A DNA stretch of 64,000 bases, taken from contig NC_079878.1 in NCBI RefSeq assembly GCF_029227915.1, forward strand, positions 25,383,501 to 25,447,500. The letters run 5' to 3'. Positions 1 to 11,547 of this stretch are shown here, in pieces; the stretch's first letter is position 1, and every line of letters begins with the position of its first letter. Source of the stretch: Hydractinia symbiolongicarpus. Lineage: Eukaryota; Cnidaria; Hydrozoa; Anthoathecata; Hydractiniidae. The translations under genes and the position numbers were made by a program. Under the pieces are notes generated by a model. The model searched no databases and was not told the origin of the DNA. It was given only the letters and a program-made list of their open reading frames with translations.

Positions 1-521
1 AACAAGTAAGACAAAATTCTTTGAATGTTTGTTGATTACACATCCTGCAAAACAGTGTTTTTAAAACAAAAAATGGACATAGCTAGTCTAGCATATTTTT
101 TGGAATGACTTTAGTTGTGATCAAAACAAGTTGTGCAGCTAAATTAGGGATTTGTACTACTACTATTACGGTAACGAACAACCAATATTCTTCTGTAACA
201 TACCTTGTGCTTAAACTCTTTTCTTTAAAAATAAATTTACTCCCGGAGAAGCTTTAAGTTTCTTCAACCACCGTTAGGTTCGTTTATGGCATAAAGACAA
301 TGGTAGACAAAGTTGGAGCGTCTTTTTAAAAAGCCGTACATTGGTACACATGTTGATGTTTTTATTTGTGTTTATCCATCATTCAACCTTTTTCTCATCT
401 GAATGTTTTACTTTTCTGTTTTTAGAGAATTTTTAATTTTAAAATTGAATCAAATAAGCATTTTTTTACCTCAAATATTTTTTTATTTTATAAGATTGAG
501 TTAAAACCCAACTTCAAGAGT

Positions 522-558
522 GATTTTTTTACTACTGTTTAACAGTAGTAAAAAAATC
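522..558. repeat. Near-perfect 37-bp palindrome
   Basis: Two 18-bp arms (left GATTTTTTTACTACTGTT) are exact reverse complements separated by one base. This would form a strong hairpin. It may be the closed end of a foldback element or a palindromic MITE remnant. No gene is nearby. Confidence 0.6.
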
Positions 559-965
559 CTGAAAAAAACGCTGATCATGCCTTGAACATGGTATTTTTGA
601 TACCGCAATTTTGTGAAATATAAAAAAATCTTCAGGCACTGACACAATATAGCTTGTCATTCTGCAACTAATTTTACTCACACTTGTTAAATTACACAAC
701 CCTTCATCAAATTTACACTGCATATTCCTCTGAATTTAGAATTATGGTGCTACTTGGTGAAGATAAGTTTCGCTTGCTACTAAAAACTTAATGGTTTTCA
801 TGGTCTACTCCTCATTGTACATATAGTAATATATGTAAAAAAAGAAGATAAATAAACCTTTTCTTTTTGATTACACAATTTGTGAAGTTAGCTTTCAGTT
901 ACAGTCTGGTCTTTAATGTTTTTCAGATTTTTTTCACAAAGTTACTTACTTGAAAGTGAAATCAT

Positions 966-1000
966 AATGACCCCATTATTGGCAAATAATGAGGTCATTA
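966..1000. repeat. Short inverted repeat (hairpin)
   Basis: Arms of about 15 bp (AATGACCCCATTATT and its near reverse complement) flank a spacer of about five bases, with one mismatch. No coding context. Recorded as local structure only. Confidence 0.4.
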
Positions 1001-2860
1001 CATTAAATTTTTCTTTTCTCTATTATCATAATTTTAATTTAATATAGTGTAAAAATGTTAGTACAAATCAAATTTTTTCAAATCAAAAACATCTTCAAAT
1101 TTTGCCCCAGCCTTCAAATTTTGCTTCAGCAAATGCCAAATTATAAGCAGTTATAAGGCTTTTTTTATGATTATATATTCAAATTTTTCATACTCCTAGA
1201 TCCCACCACAATGACAAAAAACTTCTCACTGCTCACTTCGATAATATATATTTTTTTAATTTTAAAAAATTAAAAAATCTGCAGAGACATTTGCTTTTGA
1301 CCATTGTCTTTGGCAGTTTTTCTGCCACAGTGATATGTTACTTCTGCAATCTTTTATATCTGACATTCGAAGACTGTTGCCCGATATGGAGGAAAATCCA
1401 GTTGATAGGGAACAGCCCCCATTCAACCTGAATTTGTTTCTACTATTAATAAATCATTTAAATTCAAAATAAGTTATCATTATTTTTTACCAAAGATTTG
1501 TTTAGCCTCGATTATAATGTATCATCAATAAAGCATTTGCATTTCTAGTTAATATGGATTTAATCATTTTCTATAACAGCAAGAGAGACAATTTTAACCT
1601 CTGTGGAAAAAAAGCTAAATTAAAAAATAAGTTTCGGAGGAAAGAGCCAAATTAAAGAAAAATTTTCTGAAAAAAGATTAAAACTATTTTCTAGAGAAAC
1701 AATGGAAATTAAAAAATAATTCTCTGAGAAAACAATGCAAAATAAAAGACTGAAAATCAATGCAAGATTTGTGCAAATGCTTACCTTGTTGTGAGCATAA
1801 AATTCTAAAGCAGCTGTTTCTAAATATGTCAAAAATAGCAACTTTGAGTACTTCGAAAATTGTATACTTTATTTTCATTTCAAATGGCTACAAGGTTTTT
1901 TCCCCATTGGAAAGAAGCTTGAATACATTCTGGGCATTTATTGACAGGGAAATATATTCTTGGTATTTGTTCCTGATAATCGTGCTTCTTAAATTAGAGA
2001 AAAACTTTGTAACCAGGGCTTCTGAAATAACATCCACACACAACAAACAAAATAAAGTACAATACTCTTCCCTTCAAAGACGACAACGAAATCAGTAAAA
2101 ATACAATCAAGACACCTTACTCTCAAAGATTCAAACATCCTTTATGGATGATTCCATACATTTCAAATCAAAAAATAGCAAATGCCTTCTCCCCCAGCTT
2201 TTTTTGCAACAGAAGTGGCTCAATTTATTTCTTTGTAACAAAAAGTACATGAAACACACACTGTTGGAGTCCCTTTGTTTACTGCTTTTGTTAGTGATAC
2301 AGTTTCCTAGAGAACGAATGTAAAAACACACATTCCGAAAAGGAAACAAAATGTATAAACAAGAAAATGCTGTGCATATTAACAATTACAAAGGAGAAAC
2401 GATGCTTTTGTGTAGAAACAAAATTTATTATATTTCATGAATTATTAAAGAATAATTAAAATAAGAGATCAATTTGCACCTTTTTTCTGCACTTTGTGAA
2501 GGTAGTGATGACCTGAGCCGAAACCAAAACCATCATAACTTTTTGGTCACTTTTGAAACTTGTGTGCTTTCTTAATCTAGAAAATCAGTATCTAAAAAGA
2601 AGAAAATAACATGGATCAAATATCCTAAAGTCCTGAATTTGCTAAATAGTCCCAATGTAAAACAAAATGCAGCTTAATAACTAGTTATATATCTACACTA
2701 GTTACTATGTAGCTATTGTTTTTCTCAGCAAGTATCATACATTACTTTAAAACAATTTGGATGGTGTTTAACACAAAAAGAGCAAATATTAACTTATTCT
2801 TACATCAATGACATCAATTTTTAATTAGAATGCATTTGAAAATGTGCTTATAGCTCATTA

Positions 2861-3597
2861 AGGTAAGGGGACACGAGGGATATTTTCATTCCCACGCTAT
2901 GCAACATGTCCCATAGCATGCGCATGAAATGTTTTTTGTGATGTCACTTCTGATTAGCTGCAGAATTGTCTTATGAAAAACTTTGATTTAAATGTTCCTA
3001 CATCCCAAAGTATAGATGTGAAGTAAGTGTAAAGTTTATTCGAAGTTATTGGAGCTGTATGCGCTGTTGAAGTAACTAACCAGATATTATTATTTTTGTA
3101 GTATACTACAAAAGTATATCCTTACTATCCCATAATGCAGAATTTGTTTTATAAAAGTCAATTAAAATTGTCTTTTCCTCATCAGATAGCTTTGTCTTTT
3201 CATCCGGCATTTTTGCTTTTTCTCCTGTTTTCTCTCTTCACTAATGTTGGACTCAAGAAAAGCAATGTTTCTTGCATTTTAATTGGTCAATTACACTACA
3301 TAGTGTAATTGACTGCCTCAAATGATTTTGCAAAATATTTGTTGCATGATATGGGGACACAAGGCACAAATGTGTCATAACAATAATTTTGTCCCAGGAT
3401 GTTGAAGCAGGTGGTGACACGAGCAACATTTGCTATGCAACAAAATGTTCATCAAATTTTGTCCCCAGAGCACAGGTACAAAACAGATTCAGATATATTT
3501 TGTCCCAAAAGTTGTGGAGCAAAAAAATGTTGCTCCATGCAACATTTTTTGCTCCATTGCAGTACAAATTAGATATGTTCCTCGTGCCCCCTTAGCT
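2861..3597. mobile_element. PIF/Harbinger-type non-autonomous element with TTA target duplication
   Basis: The 737-bp element has imperfect terminal inverted repeats: left AGGTAAGGGGACACGAGG, and right in reverse complement AGCTAAGGGGGCACGAGG. It is flanked by the trinucleotide TTA on both sides (2858-2860 and 3598-3600), the target preference of PIF/Harbinger. An internal minus-strand coding relic resembles the MADF/Myb-like accessory protein of that superfamily, which supports the assignment. No DDE transposase is present. Confidence 0.7.
3108..3210 (-). pseudogene. MADF/Myb-like protein relic inside the Harbinger-type element
   Basis: On the minus strand an ATG at 3210 opens about 33 codons reading MPDEKTKLSDEEKTILIDFY, then KTNSALWDSK, before a stop near 3108. 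The pattern of an acidic lead, L-I-x-x-Y, and then A-L-W-D resembles the first helix of MADF domains, which serve as DNA-binding partners of Harbinger transposases. It is only the N-terminal third of such a domain, so it is a relic or a deletion derivative. Confidence 0.5.
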
Positions 3598-3600
3598 TTA

Positions 3601-4319
3601 CTATAAGCACATGATCATTTTTTAAAATTTATTTTAAATTGTCAAGAAAAAATAATTATAACCTTCAAAAAACTAACACATTAACTTAACATGAAGACAA
3701 TTTTGTACCACCTAAAATTGCAGTTTTTGACACTATAGTAGACGAAAAATCACATGTTTATGTTAAACTGAAAATGACTAAATATATACACACTACATAT
3801 ACATCCCGTAAACGAACAATTGTAGCAATCATAGGTATACATTTATTGAGATACTACACTTCAAAATTGCTAAAATATTACTACAGGATTCCTGACAGTA
3901 GAGCTATATATATTTAGAATGACAAATTAACAAATTATCAAAAAGTCTAATAATTCTTAACTTATGAAAAAAAGATCATTTTATCATCTGGCATATATAT
4001 TTATTATTCTGCATGCTCCTTGCAGGAAGTTCATATGAAGGAGCTTGAAAAGTTGTTTACAAATCTTTCCACTTTTTTGAAAAATCTTAAATGGTTCTAA
4101 AAATTTATTAGGCAGCATTTGTAAACGTTTTATTTCCACCCTGTTTAATGTCAATTGCTAAAACCTTGCTGTATTATATTAAGTAGTTTTGTATGCATCT
4201 GTACATATTACTGTTTGTTTTGTATTACTGTTTTGTATTACTGTTTTGTTGTATGATTATGTTGTGTATTTGTGTGTGCTAATTTGTTTCTGCTTCTTTT
4301 TGTTTTTTTGTTTTTATCT
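3601..4319. other. Non-genic spacer
   Basis: AT-rich sequence with short low-complexity stretches, including three spaced copies of TGTATTACTGTTTTG at 4195-4250. No gene or RNA recognised. Confidence 0.4.
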
Positions 4320-4450
4320 AGCTACTAGTCGTTACAGGTTCGCCCGTCCTTTTTATACTGCATTGCATGTGTCTCGCTACTTGGCGCAGCTAAGCTACCA
4401 TTTTGCGTGACAGACAGACAGATGTATATGGGTATTATAATATAGATGTA
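4320..4450 (-). mobile_element. Helitron-like 3' terminal fragment
   Basis: Read on the minus strand, this segment resembles the 3' tail of the second Helitron-like copy at 14.65-14.77 kb. Shared are a run of GACAGACAGACAG on the plus strand, GACGGGC-type sequence, and the terminal AACGACTAG followed by T. It thus ends in CTAG with a host T at 4324, matching the CTRR-T rule. The hairpin that should precede the terminus is degraded in this copy. The 5' end was not located. Confidence 0.45.
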
Positions 4451-5033
4451 GCTACCTTTTTTACATATCAAGTCCCTAAATTGTCACCGGTCATAGTTTT
4501 GTGTAGTTGGGCCTCACATTCTTCGAACCCTGCTTCTTGTGGTTTCATGCTAGCTAGCTAAATAGCGGTATGTATATTATTGCACTGTATATATTATATA
4601 TATTATCTATTTAAATTGTGAAATATTTTTTTGTCCTTACCAATATATAAAATAGTTTTGAGCAAGCTACGAAATAGATGATTTACTTACTTACTTCGTC
4701 AGCTTTTATTCAAAAGGACTGGCCTGTGTGTCCAAAAAAGTGGGGAGCAGCTAGCTAGGTATAGTAAAGCAAAATATCATTCTTTCTGTGATCTATTTAT
4801 TAATATCAAAATACTTGAGTCATCTATTTTATAATCAGAAAGATAAAACGGTTGAATGAGGATGATCCAACATTACATTAACAATTAAGTCCATGCTCTG
4901 AGAAAAGACTCATACTCATACTCTTACTGTCAATCTACCATTATGGACTGCTCTATCTACCATTATGAATTATTTAATTCCGTACAAATAACCAAACAAA
5001 TGTAACTCTAAAAACCATCAGCAGAAACCCAAG

Positions 5034-5070
5034 GGGGTGCCGAATAATTCAGGGGTGCCGAATATTTCAC
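5034..5070. repeat. Two-copy direct repeat just upstream of POLR2D
   Basis: Two adjacent copies of about 18 bp with the core GGGGTGCCGAATA lie 70-100 bp before the POLR2D start codon, differing at one or two bases. The position fits a promoter-proximal site or a simple tandem duplication. No known factor site was recognised. Confidence 0.45.
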
Positions 5071-5121
5071 TACAGAGTCCGTATATTTTGTACGCCACTT
5101 TTGTCTCGCCGCCAGGGCGCG

Positions 5122-5151
5122 ATGAATCAAAATCAAAATGTCTGCTGGTGA
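5122..5151 (+). promoter_or_regulatory. Possible short upstream ORF overlapping the POLR2D start codon
   Basis: An ATG at 5122 opens a 9-codon reading frame that stops with TGA at 5149-5151, so it overlaps the POLR2D ATG at 5138 in another frame. If the transcript starts upstream of 5122 this overlapping uORF would dampen RPB4 translation. If transcription starts later, or a spliced leader is added near the start, it is irrelevant. The transcription start cannot be read from the sequence. Confidence 0.35.
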
Positions 5152-8100
5152 AAAAGACCAAGCACAACATGTTGAGGAAGAGGATGCCACAGAACTTCAG
5201 TTTCCGAAAGGTAATCGCGCATTAATAACTTATATTTAATGCAGTTTGCCGTTAAAATAAAAAAATGGAGGTAAGAACTTCGTCATGTTTTCTCTCGTGG
5301 AGAGGAGATCAGACACAGAATTTTGAAAATTAATAAAAAAATACCAACAATTATGTGTAGCTACCAGAATAAGGCCTACAAAGTTCTGTATATATGCGTG
5401 CGTCATTACAGACAAGAAGGTCAAATTATCTATCTAATTCATAGGTAGACTAATTTATAGATTTTTTAGGAATATAGAATTGAAAATACATTGAATTGTT
5501 TTTTGTAAACTATATATTATAAGAGGGTGCTGATGAGCCACAAACGGCTGCATATATAAGAGCGAGTTTGGGCAACTTTTCAAATTAAATTTGCGGCGGT
5601 CCACCGAAACAGAACTCACCTGGAGCATTCCCGAAAAGCAATCTCTTGTTGGACGAAAGCGCTTTTTCGGGCATTGTTCAGGTCTATGCAGGGTTTTTCG
5701 TGCGAATATGGACTAAATTTTTTTTCAAAACGCTGAACTCGCTCGAAAACGCCCGCCCTTTTTACGGCATATGCGGCTTATCTGGCACCCTCATATATAT
5801 CTTTTCTGTTTAAGAGCAGATTGTACCAATTTGTCAGTGTTTTTTCATTCAATATTTATTATCATCACAGTCTGTTGTTAATTTTTTTTGCCTATGCATA
5901 TCCATGTCCATATGGACAAATTGTTCTAGATGCAAAATCAAAACATTACGTTACACCACAACTCATCTATAACAACACAGTCTTTGTGCTTAAAAGAATA
6001 TAATATTCATCATGCAGTACTTCATATTTGATTGTTATGTGCACTTTTTCATAAAGTATATATATACCACCCTATTAATATAGTACATTATGTTACAAAG
6101 TCGAAAATTAGATTGCCATTAACGTAGAGGGTAAGGAGGTCATTAGTTTAAAGGTTAAGGATACTGTAATGGTTCACACTCAAAAGTTATATTTTTTACA
6201 AAATTATTTATTGAATATATAAGCAAATTGAATTGGCTATAAGATAATGTAAATATGAAATTTATTTTTTTCCCGTTTTAATTTTTTGTTGCATAATATT
6301 TCTCAATCACTTCAGCATTACCATGCAATCAAAATTAGCGTCACTTCCATCGCTATCATCAAAATCCTCTGTGAGAACAATTTTCATGGTTACTGGCTCT
6401 TACTTTTGATTCTTCATCATCGTTTTCTATCATCATATTTACTTGCTTAAACCATGACGCTTTGTTATAATTATGAAGTTGATATTTCAATTTTATGTTG
6501 AACTCTTTAGTTTTTTAACTTACAATTTTTATTTCTTTTTTTTTCCTTTGAAAGTTTTTCTGCGACATCAAATCCACCCATCTCAAAGAAAGTTAAAAAA
6601 ATGTGCTAAAAATTTTTTAGCTTGTTTGTATAATAATGATGTACATGTGTGACTGCTAGAACTCCTGGAATGAATTTTGCTGACCAAAAGAAGTAAATCC
6701 TTATTTATCCAAATTCAGAAGTTTATAGAGAATATCTCATATTTAAAAAAAATGGATTTAAACCATTATAGTTTCCTTAATTTGTTGCTAACAATGACAA
6801 TACATAATTGTCGATGGTCACTAATAGTAATAGTTTTACCTCTGCTTTTCACTACCTCGTTTATTTTGTTATTGTTTGCATATCCATGCTTTTGCCAAAA
6901 CTGCAATACATAGTGATCCAGAATTTAGGATTATGATTATTGGATGTGCTGCATTGGTCATACCTAAGTCTTGTGTATGTCTGCTGTTACTAGCCTCACA
7001 TTACCCCTTGAGAAAATAAAATGGTCAAAAATTGCCTACCTAACTAGTTATTTAGGGCACCAGCATTTCTAGTTCTCATTGACATGTAATTGCTGATAGA
7101 AATACCAACATTAAATGAGCAGGCAGGCAAATAACATACCACCTTTTTTTGTCGCTAAGTAAATTATTTGAATAGGTGTTCTTGTAGGTTTTGGTTTCAA
7201 AGCCAAGATTTTTTTTCACTGATCAACGAATAGGGTTATATATATTACAGTTGTGTCATTGTTACTTTCTTTAGAATTCGAAGCTGCTGAAACGTTATTA
7301 AATTCTGAAGTATTCATGTTGCTGGAACACAGAAAAGCTCAAAACGAAAATGCAGATGATGATCAGGAAATGAGCGATGTGTTCATGAAGACACTAAATT
7401 ACACACAAAGGTTTAGTCGATTCAAAAACAGAGAAACGATTGCACAAGTGAGAGGGTATGCGACTTTTTTAATCAAGATAGTGTATGCAGCAGTTATTGT
7501 GAAAACAGGGGGCCACCACACATGATTAGAATTTACTCCATGTAAAGAAGCGACAGATCGAGATTGTAGTGTATTTTATGATTATTACTCAGATGAAATG
7601 AAAATTAAAGATTGTTTTCATAATTTGTCATAACGGAGGCCAAGTAGCAAGACTCTTCAATCACTCAAGATGCTAAATGCTTCTTTTTCATTGAGATTCT
7701 CAAATGAGCATGTTAATGTTTTTTTATTTATTGTGTGTTCACATGTTTAGACTGCTGTCAAAAAAGAAGTTGCATAAATTCGAACTTGCTTGCATTGCAA
7801 ACCTATGTCCCGAAACAGCAGAAGAAGCCAAGACTCTAATACCAAGGTATATCATTAACTTTCTGGTTAGGCTAGTTTCTAATTGTTTTGTTGTTGTTAT
7901 TTCTGTTGTTGTTTTTGTTGTTGTTGTGAGTGGCAGTGAAGGTAGTGTTGTGGTTGTTGTTGGTAGTGGTGTTTTTGGAAATCGCTCGTGCACAGAATAT
8001 TTGTTTGTTCACTTATCTCACAACACCTTAATAAATTATTTTTGTTAATTTCGCGAAAATTATTGCGAAACTTTGTATTCATAAAATTCGCGAAATTTAG

Positions 8101-8763
8101 GGTTTTTTTTCCTGTGTGAAAAACCATTTCCGCTGTTTGCATAAGCACTTATAAATAGATATGAGAATTTCAACTTCAGCAGTCCTGTGTGTCCTGATGA
8201 CAGCTTCTGAATGCTGTATAAGTTGAGAAGAAATGTTCGAGAATTTTAACTGCAGCAATATTGAATATTTTTCTAATAGAAAATTTTAGAATTTTTTTTT
8301 CGCTAAAATGAATTCCCTTGAGGTACCAAAAAAGCGAGGGGCTTGAATATCCATCATTTTTTAAACAAGTAAGATATTTTGAAAAACAATTCTGTCTAGT
8401 TATGAAACATTGCATCGTACAGCTAGATGTTAAAGTTTTTTGGTTATTTTTGCATTACTTTATTGTGTAGTTAGTTGTGTTTTAGGTCTATGCTTCGGTA
8501 CTTTAAAATATCACAAAATTTCATTCCTGCACAGCCAAAAGCAAGTATTAACATAAAACACGTATGTGAAAAAGCTTAAACACTCCAAAGATCTTGAATA
8601 CCTCGTAATTGTTTGTGTAGACTTCAGATAGTTTGACATCTACTTATTAACATTATATTTTCCTCCTTTTGTTTTTCATTTTAGTCTTGAAGGAAGATTT
8701 GACGATGAGGAGCTGCAACAAATACTAGATGAAATCAAAACACATCGAAGTTTTCAATATTGA
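5138..8763 (+). CDS. POLR2D: DNA-directed RNA polymerase II subunit RPB4 (POLR2D), 4 exons, 142 aa
   Basis: RPB4 pairs with RPB7 to form the Pol II stalk, in the nucleus. Exons: 5138-5210, 7275-7455, 7751-7846, 8685-8763. All junctions are GT-AG, and the lengths (73, 181, 96, 79 nt) sum to 429 nt, giving 142 aa, the same length as human RPB4. Exon 1 encodes an acidic N-terminus ending ELQFPKE. Exon 2 carries [18 protein letters not shown] and the [14 protein letters not shown] segment. Exon 3 carries [20 protein letters not shown]. Exon 4 ends [15 protein letters not shown] and then HRSFQY at the stop. These are the HRDC-like helical core motifs of the family. The start is the first ATG in this frame and gives family length; another ATG at 5122 is out of frame. 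A candidate AATAAA lies at 8953-8958. Intron 1 (about 2.06 kb) hosts a short inverted-repeat element. The assignment is certain; splice sites were read by eye. Confidence 0.95.
5523..5792. mobile_element. Short inverted-repeat element (MITE-like) in POLR2D intron 1
   Basis: The 270-bp block starts GAGGGTGC and ends GCACCCTC. The two ends are imperfect inverted repeats over about 30 bp (left GAGGGTGCTGATGAGCC, right in reverse complement GAGGGTGCCAGATAAGCC). The interior is markedly more GC-rich than its surroundings and has no open reading frame. Flanks are TA-rich, so a TA target duplication is possible but not provable. Superfamily unknown. Confidence 0.55.
7860..7975. repeat. GTT/GTG-rich low-complexity tract in a POLR2D intron
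   Basis: Imperfect TTGTTG and GTGGTTGTTG repeats a few bases after the exon-3 donor at 7847. The strongly GT-rich RNA so close to a 5' splice site could bind TIA- or CELF-type factors, but no function can be shown. Confidence 0.5.
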
Positions 8764-10700
8764 AACTTTCCTGAACTCTACATATCTTGTCGATGGCGCA
8801 AGAATATGGCTAGAATGTATAATACATTGAGCATCTAAGATGTAAATCGCTAGAACGTTGTTCCCCATCACATGTGATATGACACGACAAGACAGCCACG
8901 AAAATATTTTTTGCATGTCCAGCAAAATTTTATTTATATGTTTATAATCCGAAATAAAATGTTCTGTAAATGCGATTACGTTATTCAGTTTCCCTTCTTA
9001 CCGATAAATTTTGCGATGAGGTTGTTCTCGACAAAGTTATTTCTCGAAACAAGTACAGAGACATTTAGACGAATGCGTAAACAATCTCTTCGGGACTGTC
9101 ACGCCTTCTTAAACTCCCTAAATCTTCTCAATTTTAGGTTTACAAAACTATGTTGTTAAATACATAAAATGCTGCATGAGTACAGCAAAAAATTATTCTT
9201 TACTCAACACCTTGGAAATCTCCTGAAATATTCAGATATTATTATTCAAATATTCAAAAATCCTGGAAAAGAGGTTGATTTTTCGAGCAATATATCACCA
9301 TCGCTGTGAAGGGCAGGCATCATTATCTCGCAAGAACCGATTGTAGTGGATGCCAAAAAGACAGGCAAAAATAACTGTGCTCCCATGGCCCTTTCGTTGT
9401 TAAAACCCCAGACTAGCCTGTTGTTGTTTTGTTTGATGTTGCGACTTTTCATAAATTTCTAGAAGTACATTTTGCGTGTGCGGGGATAACGCATATTTCT
9501 GATGCTTTGGTTTGCGTATTCTAAAAACGGCTAACATCTTTTTAAAATGTCGTATGACGTATATATTTGGTTGAATAAACCACAGAACAGATATGAAAAA
9601 ACCCAACCTCGATACCAGGATCTGTTCCGTTTTGTGACAGCGAGACGAACAGACCTGTCAATAAGCACAGCGCCGTTGAGAAAAAAACCCTGGGGGTAGA
9701 GATTAATTTTCCCGCTAAATTTAGCCTGGATGCTTTAACAGGTTCCGAGTGCGATGTTAAGGGGAAATTATTTCATGGCTACAACGTCATTTATGAAACG
9801 AAGTCTGACACAAATGTTTTCTTTTCACATGCAGTATAACCCGCCGAAACTATAGTCATTAAAATACACACGCACAAAACATTCAGAATAGCAAAGCGCA
9901 GTTTTTTAACCTGAGGGACTGGACAGATGAGACTTGATCCACAGAACAGTGCGTATACTTAAAAGTAAAAGACATGCAAAATCCAACCTCCGCTTTAACC
10001 CGAATCGAAACATCATGTAAACAGTTGTATTTTCACTGCAGTGTGAATCTCACTTGTTCTGAATTTTCATTATTTCTCATTCAAAAAGCCTCTAGATTTC
10101 CTAGACATGTTAGTTTAGGTCAGAAGTCTTACCCCCGATATGCAAAGTTAACCCCTGTCTGCTGTAATGCTAAACAGCGAAATAAGCCCTGTGGACGAGG
10201 CTGTTAAATGTATCAAGGAGCTAATCTAATTCAAACTTCTAATCGTCAGCACAGGAGTACTTCTTTTGCCACAGACACACAAATCAGAAGCAGATAGCCG
10301 CGTCAAAAAAATAAGAATCAGTGTTTCCAATTTTTTATAGCATGTAATATGCCTGCCATAAATTCTTAATCAATTATCTACAATTCTGGACAGCTAATTC
10401 AGAAGTTCGCAGAAGTTCCACAAGTAAACACATACCTTACGTGGATTAATTATCATGTGGACTTCTTTCGCGAATATCGACCCTGAAAAAATTCGCAGGG
10501 GCTCATTTTCGCGAATGAACTTATCTTAAAAATTTCACGTGGATAAATTTTCGCGACGAAAGGATAACTAACAGGAAAAGGAGGCAAAAAAATAAAAAAA
10601 TTCCTGTAAATAATATGTCCACATTACTTTTGTTTACACCTCGTATATATTGATAAATGATTTTACGTGGAAGGAGTTTGATATGTGATTTTTCACATTT
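8764..10700. other. Spacer downstream of POLR2D with dispersed TTCGCGAA-type repeats
   Basis: After the POLR2D 3' UTR no gene is recognisable. 10,440-10,570 carries a cluster of TTCGCGAA-like words with CACGTGGAT/TCACGTGGA motifs, matching clusters at about 8040, 26,420, 26,970, 47,250-47,580 and 47,700. This is a dispersed repeat family of unknown class. Confidence 0.45.
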
Positions 10701-10714
10701 TGCTTTCCTTCACA

Positions 10715-11010
10715 ATGGCAGTTTGTGAATTGTTCAAAATTACTAGTGCTGTAAGAGGTTTTTATGTAGGATTGTTGTTGGCTATCTACTGCGTGAAATT
10801 TCTAGAATTACGAAATATGTTATTGATTGAGGGTCAACAGTATCACTTTAGCTTCCATCGAGCCATTAAAGATGGTCACAATTGTTACAAGCCAGCCTGG
10901 AAATAAGATGCAAGATGTCGGTTAAAGCAGGAGTTCATATTAACCGAGCCGGTTTAGATCGCTACCGTGTACTAGCTGTCCAACTGTATGTTTAACCAAA
11001 GGAGGAAGAA
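10715..11010 (+). pseudogene. Decayed HIRAN-like domain relic
   Basis: An ATG at 10715 starts MAVCELFKITSAVRGFYV. The coding sense then jumps to the +1 frame, with RIVVGYLLREISRITKYVID, followed by scattered stops and residues such as ALEIRCK-like and HINRAGLDRYRVL-type text. The order S-A-V-R-G-[FY]-x-V, then V-G-[HY]-L-x-R-E-I-S-R, resembles HIRAN-like domains amplified in cnidarian genomes. The middle of the domain is deleted and there are several stops, so it is dead. Family recognition is from memory and moderate. Confidence 0.4.
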
Positions 11011-11547
11011 ATCCTTGGTTCATTCTTATTAATAGCAGATAATGAACATTTGAACGCGACAAAAATGATTATGAGCTAGGTTAACCCGGTTTCAAGACTT
11101 TTTTAAATCGACTCAGGCGACTTATGGCACGACCCGAAAAGTTTGTGTAATAAATAATGGCAATGTCATCGCAGCCTTTGGTGATGATGTGTTTAGGTTT
11201 ACTATCTTAACAAAGTTGCAAGACGCAGAAAAATAATATTTCCCGCGTTTTAGGTACTACGAAATTGCCAAACGCGATTTCCCCGCGCTTTTATCGAGTT
11301 AAATCGAGTGTTGGGCACTATAGGCTGTTATATCTGACCGCGAGAGGTATAATAAAAGCGCGTCTTGTGTTTCACTCTTATCATAAAAAGCTTTCATGTT
11401 CCAAAAATTTCACCTCCCGCGGTTTTTCTGCGGTTTAGACATACAGACATAAATTTTCTAAAATCAAATCATGAAATACGAATGTTTGTTTACGTTTTAT
11501 ATTTTTGTTTCGAGTACTGGCGCAGCTGATGATACAAACAAGACAAA
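11011..11547. other. Spacer between the two relics
   Basis: No gene recognised. The composition is more GC-rich than elsewhere, with CGCG-containing stretches at 11,240-11,300 and 11,415-11,430. Confidence 0.35.

Larger units (their letters stand above)
1..2857. other. Non-genic AT-rich sequence
   Basis: Apart from the two hairpins listed separately I see no supportable gene here. Open frames are short, without recognisable domains or splice context. 1620-1745 contains loosely repeated AGAAAA/TTTCT motifs on both strands. Confidence 0.5.

Noticed and set aside
1760-2098. Plus-strand open frame of 112 codons
   Set aside because: No recognisable motif, no splice or promoter context, and composition typical of AT-rich non-coding DNA.
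7704-8048. Plus-strand open frame of 114 codons as a separate protein
   Set aside because: It is POLR2D exon 3 read through into flanking introns; the Val-rich part is the GTT-rich intron tract.
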